From the NCBI GenBank assembly GCA_003242495.1, contig QGUO01000023.1:1-16335 (forward strand): a stretch of 16,335 nucleotides of DNA, read 5' to 3'. This document shows, one piece after another, positions 6,247 through 16,335 of this stretch. The notes under the pieces were generated by a model that saw only the letters and a program-made list of their open reading frames with translations, was not told where the DNA came from and searched no databases. Position numbers and translations under genes: made by a program. Position 1 is the first letter of the stretch, and each line of letters begins with the position of its first letter. Source of the stretch: Pseudomonadota bacterium (lineage in GTDB: Bacteria > Pseudomonadota > Gammaproteobacteria > Steroidobacterales > Steroidobacteraceae).

Positions 6247-6283
6247 GTTAGCCTCCTTAGGGTGAAGTTTCGCGCCACGGTGA

Positions 6284-6324
6284 GCGGCACGCACGTGTGC
6301 ACGCTACGCCCGGTGGCGTGCCGC
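6284..6324. repeat. 9-bp perfect inverted repeat between divergent genes
   Basis: GCGGCACGC (6284-6292) and GCGTGCCGC (6316-6324) are exact reverse complements, separated by 23 bases. It sits in the 184-bp space between the VOC start (6246) and the DUF4159 start (6431). It could be a bipartite operator or a hairpin in the DUF4159 leader. No functional evidence is visible. Confidence 0.35.
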
Positions 6325-6430
6325 GGCAAGGGCACCCCGGCACAGTGCGCGACGCCTTCGCAAGATGCGCCCCTGCGCTGGGACGTGAACCGCTCGACAA
6401 CTTGCGCGCGGCAATGCAGGATCGCGAGCC

Positions 6431-7285
6431 ATGGGTGTACGCAGGCGCGTGTCTCGGTTCGGCCTACTGGCAACGGCCGTGGGATTGCTCACGGTACACG
6501 CCGCGCTGTACGCGCAGCGCGAATTCCGGGTGTACCAAAGCTTCGAGTTCGAGGCCGACCTCACCGAGCTGCCGCATGACTATGACTTGCCGGCCGAGTT
6601 CGTGGTCGGGCGGCTCATGTATCCGTCGGGCTGGGGGTTCGGGAGCTTCCGGGCCGCGGACTGGCGCCAGGGCGGCACCAGCTGGGCGGTCGACTACCCG
6701 CGCGGCGACCGCACGCTGGCGCGCATGCTGCGCCGGCTGACGCGCATCGACGTGCGCTCGGTGGAGCAGCCCGTCAATCCCGACGACGGTGACGACATCT
6801 TTCACTGGCCGTTCCTGATGGCGGGGCTGGCCGGCTACTGGGATCTCACGGACGAGCAGGTCACGAAGCTGCGCGAATATCTGCTGCGCGGCGGATTCCT
6901 GTTTTGCGACAGCTTCTTCGGGAGTGACTCGTGGGTGGGCTTCGAGGCGGGCATGCGTCGCATTTTCCCCGACCGTCCCATCATCGACCTGTCGGACGAT
7001 CACCCGATCTTCAACATCGTCTACGACCTGTCGCAGGTGACCAAGGCGCAGATCCCGAACATCTATGCCCTGTACGGACGGGGTGTGGGGTATTTGAGCG
7101 ATGGCGCCACACCGCACTGGCGCGGGATCGAGGACGACGCCGGGCGGCTCATGGTGCTGATCGCATTCAACAACGACGTCGCCGACTCCTGGCAATGGCA
7201 GGACGACCCCCGCTACCCCCTCGAGTCCGCCAATCTCGGCGTGCAACTGGGCGTCAACATCGCGGTGTACGCGATGACGCACTGA
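6431..7285 (+). CDS. secreted DUF4159 protein
   Basis: This is a 284-residue protein with a signal peptide. The basic MGVRRRVSR start and a hydrophobic core end in ALYA, with cleavage expected after residue 28; the mature protein should be periplasmic. The mature part is one DUF4159 domain of the glutamine-amidotransferase/ThuA-like fold. Visible features are EFVVGRLMYPS (56-66), the DYPRGDRTLARMLRRLT segment (88-104), DDIFHWPFLMAGLAGYWDLT (121-140), LREYLLRGGFLFCDSFFG (147-164) and the ending QLGVNIAVYAMTH. Where many members have Asp-Asp after GGF, this one has Asp160-Ser161. DUF4159 genes are often found with MoxR ATPase, DUF58 and von Willebrand A genes, none of which is here. The start ATG 6431 is supported by the signal peptide; the ribosome site is weak. 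The stop is 9 bp from the treY stop on the other strand. Confidence 0.88.
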   Translation: MGVRRRVSRFGLLATAVGLLTVHAALYAQREFRVYQSFEFEADLTELPHDYDLPAEFVVGRLMYPSGWGFGSFRAADWRQGGTSWAVDYPRGDRTLARMLRRLTRIDVRSVEQPVNPDDGDDIFHWPFLMAGLAGYWDLTDEQVTKLREYLLRGGFLFCDSFFGSDSWVGFEAGMRRIFPDRPIIDLSDDHPIFNIVYDLSQVTKAQIPNIYALYGRGVGYLSDGATPHWRGIEDDAGRLMVLIAFNNDVADSWQWQDDPRYPLESANLGVQLGVNIAVYAMTH

Positions 7286-7294
7286 AGCCCGGCA

Positions 7295-10186
7295 TCAGCG
7301 ACCTGTCAGCACCGCGACGGGCAGCCGGCGCAGCACGTCGCCGGCGAACAACGCAGCCGTCTGATCCTCCTCGACCGCCAGCGTGAACGCCTCGCCGGTC
7401 AGAGCGTTTTTGAATCGCGCAAGCGGCGGGGCTTGGGGCCACTCGATGCGCGTGTCGCCCCAGATCCCGCGGCCCAGCGGCAGTGCCGGCTCACCCCCGG
7501 CGAGTCGTGCGAACCAGCGCGGAATCACCACGAGGAGGAAGCGGTTCTCGAAGGACCGGACGAAGGCACACAGGTGCTCGGCCCGCGCGCCCGTGGCGCG
7601 CAGCGCCTCGTAACTGCCCTGGGCGAAAAGCTCGGGGTCCTCCCGCCGCAGCTGCAGCACCGCCCAGGTGATGTAGAGCTTCGCGAGACCCTCCCGCCAG
7701 TGTTGCATCAGCCTGGGCAGGAGCTCCTCGAGTCCGCCGGCCGAAAGGCAGTCCCGAATCTCCGCGAGACGCTGCGCATGCCGCGCGAAGTCCACCGGCC
7801 GCCGGTTGTCAGGATCGACCAGCGCGAACACCGGCAGCTCGGTGCCCTGATAGATGTCAGGCACGCCCGGCGCCGTGAGCTTGAGCACCGTCTGCGACAG
7901 GCTGTTGAGATATCCGAACCAGGCCACATGAGCCGCAAGCTTGGTAAAGTCGTGCAGGAACGCGTTGCGCTCGGGCTTCTCGAGCAGCCGCGCGACGAAG
8001 TCCGTCAGGCAGCGCTCGTATTCTTCATCTGGATTCAGCCAGGCCGTCTCGCTCTTGGCCTCGCGGGCCGCCTTGATCGCGTAGGCCTGGATGCGCTCGC
8101 GGAACTCATCGGAGGCCGCCTCGCGTTCGTCGAGCGGCCAGGCGCCGAGCAATACCTGGTAGAGCAGGTATTCGTCGTTGCGCGAGGGCGCCCGGCGTCC
8201 GTCGAGCACACGGCGCTTGGCGCGGTTCAACCGGTTCCAGCGGCTCAAGTGACGCCGCCAGCGGTCGGGCATCTCGCTCAGCACCGCGATGCGCGCCCGG
8301 ACATCCTCGCTGCGCTTGGTGTCATGGGTCGAGGTCGCCAGCATCGAGTGCGGCCAGTGCTGGAGGCGCTCCTGGTTCGACTGGTGAACGGCGCTCGTGG
8401 ACACGCCGAAGCGCTTCGGCTCGCCGCCGACCTCGTTCAAGCAGACCAGGCGGTTGTAGACGTAGAAGGCGGTGTCCTCGACGCCTTTCGCCATGACCGG
8501 CGCGCTCACTTGCTGGAACTTCATCGCGAACTCCCGTGTCATGACCGAGTGCACGCCCGGGCGCTCCCCGAGCAGCACCGCCCGCAGAAAATCGAACGCG
8601 CTTTGCTCCGCTGCCGGGCTGCGCTTACGCGCAACGCTCACCGCCCAGTCCACGATGTGCCGATCCTCGTCCGAGACGCCGCGCTCGCTGATGTAGGTGC
8701 GGTACACGGGAAAGCACGCGATCGTCTCGACGATCGCGTCCTGCAGCGCGCTGCGCGTGAAATCCGCGGTATGCCGGTCGAGCTGGGCGATGCGATCGAG
8801 CTGCGCGGCCAGCACCGACACTTCGGCGGCGAGCGAAATGCGCATCACCAGCTTCTTGCTTTGCCAGGCGATCTCGTCGAAGTCGCTTCCGCGGCCGGTG
8901 AACGCACGATACAGGCGCGTCATCCGCGCCTCCGCTTCACCGTGCACCAGCCAAGCGCCTGCCAGGTTGGCGAAGTCATAGCCCGTCGTGCCATTCACCG
9001 GCCACTCGTCAGGCAGGCGCTCGTGGGTGGCCAGGATCTTCTCGACCAGGATGTACAGCGGCCCGGCATCCGGATTCGCGCGGAGCCAGTGCGCCTGCAG
9101 ACGCTCGAAGTAGGCGCGTGGATCGTACAGCCCGTCGGGGTGATCGATGCGCAAACCGTCGACGATTCCCGCTTCGAGCAGCGCAAAGATCAGCTGATGC
9201 GTGTCCTCGAACACCGCGGCATCGTTCATGCGCAGCGCCGCGAGATCGTTCACGTCGAAGAAGCGGCGGAAGTTGATCTCATGCATGGCGACACGCCAGT
9301 ACGACAAGCGGTAGGGCTGTGCCTCCAGCAGCTCGTGCAGGGTGTCGAAGCTGCGCGGGTCCCCCACCCTGCCGTTGACCTCGGTCACGACGGCGGCGAT
9401 GTAGGCGCTGAGCGCCGGACTGCGCTCGCACAACCGCACCAGGCGGCGCTTGTGCACTTCCTTGTCCCGATAGCGCTCGGCGCGCGCCTCCGCGGAGGTG
9501 TCGGAGACCGGCGGCAGGCGCCCGAACGCGTCCAGCAGGCTTTCGAAATCGGCCCGGTTGGGGTCTTCGGGCGCGAGCATGTCATCGATCCGCGGGCGCG
9601 GCCCGGCGAAGATCCTGGGATACTCGCGCGGATCGATCGGCATGAGGTGCTGGAAATAGCGCACGGCGAAGCTGCCGGTCGCCCGGTCGAGTTCGAGCTT
9701 GAGCTCGCCCCGCTCGAGAATGACCCCGTACATGTCGCCGAGCACCGGCACCAGCAGTCGATTGCGCAGCGTGCTGCGGCCGGGATTCCAATCGATGTCG
9801 AAGTAGTCTGCGTACCGTGCAGCCGGGCCGTTCTCCAGGACATCGAGCCACCACGGGTTGTCGCTGCCCATCACGCCCAGATGATTGGGCACGATGTCGA
9901 CCAGCAGGCCCATGCCATGGGCGTGCAAGGTCGCGGCCAGCGTATCGAGATCCTCACGGGTGCCGAGCTCGGGATTGAGGACGTTGTAATCGATCACGTC
10001 GTAGCCGTGCGCACTGCCCGGGCGCGCCTTGAGGATGGGCGAGGCATACAAGTGACTGATGCCCAGTTGCGCAAGATAGGGGACCAGGCGCGCGGCATCG
10101 CGGAACGTGAAATCGCGATTGAACTGCAGCCGGTATGTCGCGCGCGGGATGCGCCTGCGGAAACGCTCGCCCGTGGCGGCGCTCAT
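7295..10186 (-). CDS. treY: maltooligosyltrehalose synthase (TreY)
   Basis: This is a 963-residue GH13 enzyme that converts the reducing-end alpha-1,4 link of maltodextrins into an alpha,alpha-1,1 link, giving maltooligosyltrehalose. All GH13 regions are visible: DIVPNHLGV (97-105), GLRIDHPDGLYDP (344-356) with the nucleophile Asp348, LYILVEKIL (377-385) with the acid Glu382, and STHDTKRSEDVRARI (619-633) with Asp622. The N-terminal PRATYRLQFN and HLYASPILKARPGSAHGYDV are TreY signatures. The length is somewhat above the 700-950 usual for the family. The ATG overlaps the glgX stop as ATGA, so the two are translationally coupled and this is the last gene of the cluster. treZ, which releases trehalose from the product, is not found next to it; the next gene is the convergent DUF4159 gene. 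Confidence 0.97.
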   Translation of the reverse strand: MSAATGERFRRRIPRATYRLQFNRDFTFRDAARLVPYLAQLGISHLYASPILKARPGSAHGYDVIDYNVLNPELGTREDLDTLAATLHAHGMGLLVDIVPNHLGVMGSDNPWWLDVLENGPAARYADYFDIDWNPGRSTLRNRLLVPVLGDMYGVILERGELKLELDRATGSFAVRYFQHLMPIDPREYPRIFAGPRPRIDDMLAPEDPNRADFESLLDAFGRLPPVSDTSAEARAERYRDKEVHKRRLVRLCERSPALSAYIAAVVTEVNGRVGDPRSFDTLHELLEAQPYRLSYWRVAMHEINFRRFFDVNDLAALRMNDAAVFEDTHQLIFALLEAGIVDGLRIDHPDGLYDPRAYFERLQAHWLRANPDAGPLYILVEKILATHERLPDEWPVNGTTGYDFANLAGAWLVHGEAEARMTRLYRAFTGRGSDFDEIAWQSKKLVMRISLAAEVSVLAAQLDRIAQLDRHTADFTRSALQDAIVETIACFPVYRTYISERGVSDEDRHIVDWAVSVARKRSPAAEQSAFDFLRAVLLGERPGVHSVMTREFAMKFQQVSAPVMAKGVEDTAFYVYNRLVCLNEVGGEPKRFGVSTSAVHQSNQERLQHWPHSMLATSTHDTKRSEDVRARIAVLSEMPDRWRRHLSRWNRLNRAKRRVLDGRRAPSRNDEYLLYQVLLGAWPLDEREAASDEFRERIQAYAIKAAREAKSETAWLNPDEEYERCLTDFVARLLEKPERNAFLHDFTKLAAHVAWFGYLNSLSQTVLKLTAPGVPDIYQGTELPVFALVDPDNRRPVDFARHAQRLAEIRDCLSAGGLEELLPRLMQHWREGLAKLYITWAVLQLRREDPELFAQGSYEALRATGARAEHLCAFVRSFENRFLLVVIPRWFARLAGGEPALPLGRGIWGDTRIEWPQAPPLARFKNALTGEAFTLAVEEDQTAALFAGDVLRRLPVAVLTGR

Positions 10187-12321
10187 AGGGGTCGCGCGCG
10201 CACGTGCTCAAAGAGCGCCAGCGAGCGCGCCTGCAGGTCGAACACCGCCCCAGGATCGAGCGTCGTCGTCGGGGGCACGAAGCCCTCTTCCTTGGTCGTA
10301 TCGATGCGCAGGGTCCAGCGCGCCTGTGCAGGCTCCGCCGGCAGCCGGAACGGCAGCTTCTCGTGGTGCGCATTGAGCAGGAGCAGGAAGTCCGTGTCGC
10401 GCAGCGGCCGGCCCCGGCCGTCGGTCTCATCGAGCGCCCCGGACAAGTACACGCCGAGGCAACGCGCGAAAGACTCCTGCCATTGCTGATCGCTCATCTC
10501 CGAGCCGGAAGGATCGTACCAGACGATGTCGCGCACGCTCGAGCCGCGAATCGCACGCCCCTGGAAGAAACTGCGGCGACGGAAGGCGCGGTGCGCACGC
10601 CGGAAACGGATCAGCTCGATGACGAACTCCTGTAGATTCCGGTAGTGCCCGGCCCGCTCCCAGTCGATCCACGAGAGCGGATTGTCCTGGCAATAGGCGT
10701 TGTTGTTGCCATGCTGCGTACGAGCGAACTCATCGCCGGCCTGCAGCATCGGCACGCCTTGTGACAACAGCAGGGAGGCGAGCAGGTTGCGCATCTGCCG
10801 GCCGCGCAGCGCAAGCACCTCGGGATCGTCGGTCGGCCCTTCCACGCCACAGTTCCAGCTGAAATTATGGCTGTCGCCGTCGCGATTGTCCTCGCCGTTG
10901 GCCTCGTTGTGCTTTTCGTTGTAGCTCACCAGGTCGTGCAGCGTGAAGCCGTCATGCGAGGTCACGAAATTGATGCTGGCGTAAGGCCGTCGGCCGCTGT
11001 GCTCGTAGAGATCGCTGGAACCCGACAGACGATAGGCGACTTCGCCGATCAGGCCGCCCTCGCCCTTCCAGTACGCGCGCACCACGTCGCGATACCGCCC
11101 GTTCCATTCCGTCCAGCCGACCGGAAAGCGCCCGACCTGGTAGCCGCCTTCGCCCAGATCCCAGGGCTCGGCGATGAGCTTCACCCGCGAGATCACCGGG
11201 TCCTGGTGGATGATGTCGAAGAACGCCCCGAGACGGTCCACTTCGTGCAGCTCGCGCGCCAGCGCCGAGGCGAGATCGAAGCGGAAGCCGTCCACGTGCA
11301 TCTCCGTGATCCAGTAGCGCAGGCTGTCCATGATGAGCTGCAACACGCGCGGGTGACGCATGTTCAGCGTGTTACCCGTGCCCGTATAGTCCATGTAGTA
11401 GCGTGGGTCGTCGGTGAGGCGATAGTAGGCGACGTTGTCGATCCCGCGGAACGACAGAGTCGGCCCCAGGTGATTGCCTTCGGCCGTATGGTTGTACACC
11501 ACGTCCAGGATGACCTCGATGCCGGCCGAGTGCAGCGTCTTCACCATGGTCTTGAACTCGCGCTCCGGGATGGAGGAGCTCGCATATAGCGGCTCCGGCG
11601 CGAAGTACCCGATGGAGTTGTAACCCCAGTAGTTGCGCAGCTTGCGCTCGATCAAGTGGCGGTCGTTCACGAACGCATGCACCGGCATGAGCTCCACGGC
11701 CGTGACGCCGAGCCGCTGCAGGTATTCGATGATCGGCGCGGTGGCCAGCGCCGCGTACGTGCCGCGATACTCCGGCGGCACCTCGGGGTGCTGCATCGTG
11801 AAACCGCGCACATGCATCTCGTAGATGATGGTGTCGTGCCACGGCGTGTTCGGCGATCGGTCGTCACCCCAGGTGAAAGCCGGGTCGACCACCTGGCATT
11901 TCGGCATGCCATCGGCGTTGTTGCGTCGATCGAAGGAAAGATCCTCGCGCGCATGGCCGATGCGGTAACCGAAATGCGCATCGCTCCAGGCAAGATTGCC
12001 CACCAGTGCCTTGGCGTAGGGATCGAGCAGCAGCTTGTTGGGATTGAAGCGATGCCCTTCCTGCGGCTTGTAGGGTCCGTAAACCCGATATCCGTAAAGT
12101 TGCCCGGGACGCACCGCCGGCAGATAGCAATGCCAGACCTGGTCGGTCCGCTCGCGCAGCCGGATGGACTCGGTCTGGCGTCGCCCGCGAGGCTCGAACA
12201 GGCACAGCTCGACCGCCTCGGCATGTTCGGAGAACAAGGCGAAATTGACGCCCTCACCGTCCCAGGTCGCGCCCTGCGGGTAGGGTCGTCCGGGCCATAC
12301 GGCTGTGACGCGACTGGCCAT
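10183..12321 (-). CDS. glgX: glycogen debranching enzyme, GlgX/TreX type
   Basis: This is a 712-residue isoamylase-family GH13 enzyme that hydrolyses alpha-1,6 branches of glycogen. An N-terminal CBM48 region (about 12-150) starts PQGATWDGEGVNFALFSEHA, followed by the barrel. Motifs are DTIIYEMHVRGFT (163-175), DVVYNHTAEG (273-282), VDGFRFDLAS (343-352) with the nucleophile Asp349, LIAEPWDLGEGGYQVG (382-397) with the acid Glu385, and TSHDGFTLHDLVSYNEKHNEAN (454-475, in part) with Asp457. The NFSWNCGVEGPTDD segment is typical of GlgX/TreX. Because it is coupled to treY, a TreX-like job (making linear chains for TreY) is likely, but sequence alone does not separate GlgX from TreX. The ATG is 4 bp after the treS stop, so this is the same operon. 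Confidence 0.96.
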   Translation of the reverse strand: MASRVTAVWPGRPYPQGATWDGEGVNFALFSEHAEAVELCLFEPRGRRQTESIRLRERTDQVWHCYLPAVRPGQLYGYRVYGPYKPQEGHRFNPNKLLLDPYAKALVGNLAWSDAHFGYRIGHAREDLSFDRRNNADGMPKCQVVDPAFTWGDDRSPNTPWHDTIIYEMHVRGFTMQHPEVPPEYRGTYAALATAPIIEYLQRLGVTAVELMPVHAFVNDRHLIERKLRNYWGYNSIGYFAPEPLYASSSIPEREFKTMVKTLHSAGIEVILDVVYNHTAEGNHLGPTLSFRGIDNVAYYRLTDDPRYYMDYTGTGNTLNMRHPRVLQLIMDSLRYWITEMHVDGFRFDLASALARELHEVDRLGAFFDIIHQDPVISRVKLIAEPWDLGEGGYQVGRFPVGWTEWNGRYRDVVRAYWKGEGGLIGEVAYRLSGSSDLYEHSGRRPYASINFVTSHDGFTLHDLVSYNEKHNEANGEDNRDGDSHNFSWNCGVEGPTDDPEVLALRGRQMRNLLASLLLSQGVPMLQAGDEFARTQHGNNNAYCQDNPLSWIDWERAGHYRNLQEFVIELIRFRRAHRAFRRRSFFQGRAIRGSSVRDIVWYDPSGSEMSDQQWQESFARCLGVYLSGALDETDGRGRPLRDTDFLLLLNAHHEKLPFRLPAEPAQARWTLRIDTTKEEGFVPPTTTLDPGAVFDLQARSLALFEHVRARPL

Positions 12322-12325
12322 GCGC

Positions 12326-15652
<3,327 letters not shown>

Positions 15653-15712
15653 GCCGCCGACCGTGCCGGATTCCGCTCATGCGGGACTGACAGATGGACT
15701 TCGCCCGATGAG

Positions 15713-15740
15713 GCCCGCTGCCCGCCGGGTGGAGCGGGGC
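15713..15740. other. possible hairpin in the glgE-treS spacer
   Basis: CCCGCT (15714-15719) pairs with AGCGGG (15733-15738), and an inner CCC/GGG (15721-15729) can also pair. It lies in the 128-bp non-coding spacer between the glgE stop (15781) and the treS start (15652). It could stabilise or partly end the glgE transcript. No gene or clear promoter is seen in the spacer. Confidence 0.28.
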
Positions 15741-15780
15741 AAAGACGACTTGCGGTCATGATCGGCGCCATACGCTGTCA

Positions 15781-16335
15781 TCACATGAAGTAGTCGAAGT
15801 CGCGCTCGGTGCGCACGTGGCGACGCACGGCAAATACGTGCGCCACCTCGGCGTGCGGATCGAGCCGCACATAGTTGTGCTCTCCTTGCCAGAGATAGCT
15901 CGCTCCGGTCAGCAGGTCGTGCATGCGGAAGGGCCGCTCGGCCGCCAGGCCGAACTCCGCCAGCGGCAGATGCAGCCAGCCCTGCTGAGGATTGTGCGGA
16001 TCGAGATTGGCGACGATCACCAGCACATCGCCCTGCTCCGGCAGGGCCTTCGCATAGGCGAGCATCTGATCGTTGTCGATGTCCAGGAATCTCAGCGAGC
16101 GATTCGTCTGCAGTGCCGGGTGCTCCCGACGGATACGGTTCAGGCGCGCAATGAACGGCGCCAAGCTGTCGGGACGGTCGAGCTGCCAATGGCGCAGCTG
16201 ATACTTCTCGGAGTCGAGATACTCCTCACTGCCCCGCTCGCGCGGACGGTGCTCCAGCAACTCGAACGCCGGCCCGTAGATCCCGTAGGCCGCGCTCAGC
16301 GTGGCGGCCAGCAGGGCGCGCGTCATGAAAGCGGC
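15781..16335 (-). CDS. glgE: alpha-1,4-glucan:maltose-1-phosphate maltosyltransferase, C-terminal part (GlgE)
   Basis: The frame is open from the right window edge to TGA at 15781-15783, giving 184 residues of a protein usually about 650-700 long. The ATG at 16326 is internal, because the family reads on before it (AAFMTRALLAATLSAAYGIYG in this frame, cut by the edge). GlgE transfers maltosyl units from maltose-1-phosphate to growing alpha-1,4-glucan. Visible hallmarks are LLAATLSAAYGIYGPAFEL, EEYLDSEKYQLRHW, the FIARLNRIRREHPAL helix and a C-terminal beta domain (QMLAYAK, VLVIVANLDPHN, YVRLDP). The catalytic Asp/Glu region lies outside the window. It is upstream of treS-pep2 on the same strand, the usual pathway partner. 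Confidence 0.95.
   Translation of the reverse strand, partial: AAFMTRALLAATLSAAYGIYGPAFELLEHRPRERGSEEYLDSEKYQLRHWQLDRPDSLAPFIARLNRIRREHPALQTNRSLRFLDIDNDQMLAYAKALPEQGDVLVIVANLDPHNPQQGWLHLPLAEFGLAAERPFRMHDLLTGASYLWQGEHNYVRLDPHAEVAHVFAVRRHVRTERDFDYFM

Noticed and set aside
7433..10489. 1018-residue open frame on the plus strand
   Set aside because: It lies opposite treY and the 3' end of glgX and is rich in Arg, His, Gln and Val without motifs. It is a shadow caused by high GC at third codon positions.
15677..15768. Short minus-strand frame starting MTAYGADHD in the glgE-treS spacer
   Set aside because: Thirty residues with no ribosome site, motif or plausible function.

Overview
This is a GC-rich bacterial window. 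It most resembles a proteobacterium, perhaps a gammaproteobacterium of the Steroidobacter/xanthomonad type. That placement rests on general gene style (YchJ, DUF4900-like, PRC-barrel and GlgE-pathway proteins, GC-rich hairpins between convergent genes) and not on a marker gene, so it is tentative.

The right-hand 9 kb (7295-16335, all minus strand, read right to left) is an alpha-glucan/trehalose cluster: the C-terminal part of glgE (cut by the window edge), a treS-maltokinase (pep2) fusion, a glgX/treX-type debranching enzyme and treY. treS to glgX is separated by 4 bp and glgX to treY overlaps by ATGA, so these three are very probably one transcript; a 128-bp gap with a weak hairpin separates glgE from treS. 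Together they can turn trehalose into maltose, then maltose-1-phosphate, then alpha-glucan, and can also debranch the glucan and convert chain ends to maltooligosyltrehalose. The trehalose-releasing enzyme treZ and the branching enzyme glgB are not in the window.

The left 7.3 kb is a mixed set of small, mostly single-gene units. In order these are: the 3' end of an unrecognised gene (+), a YchJ/SEC-C protein (-), about 640 bp without an intact gene but with what looks like the broken 3' end of an outer-membrane protein gene, a large membrane-anchored protein with a TonB-like N-terminus and a DUF4900/PilX-like body (-), a small putative helix-turn-helix protein (-), a secreted SnoaL/NTF2-like protein (+), a UBP-type zinc-finger protein (-), a PRC-barrel protein (+), a VOC/glyoxalase-family protein (-) and a secreted DUF4159 protein (+). 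Three of the convergent gene pairs are separated by strong GC-rich hairpins without T tracts. Several starts were moved inward from the longest open frame because a Shine-Dalgarno sequence or signal peptide fixes them.

No rRNA, tRNA, CRISPR array, transposase or complete insertion sequence was seen. The core metabolic cluster is a known pathway. The less familiar items are the TonB-like/DUF4900-like fusion protein with its small upstream gene, and the decayed region beside it.
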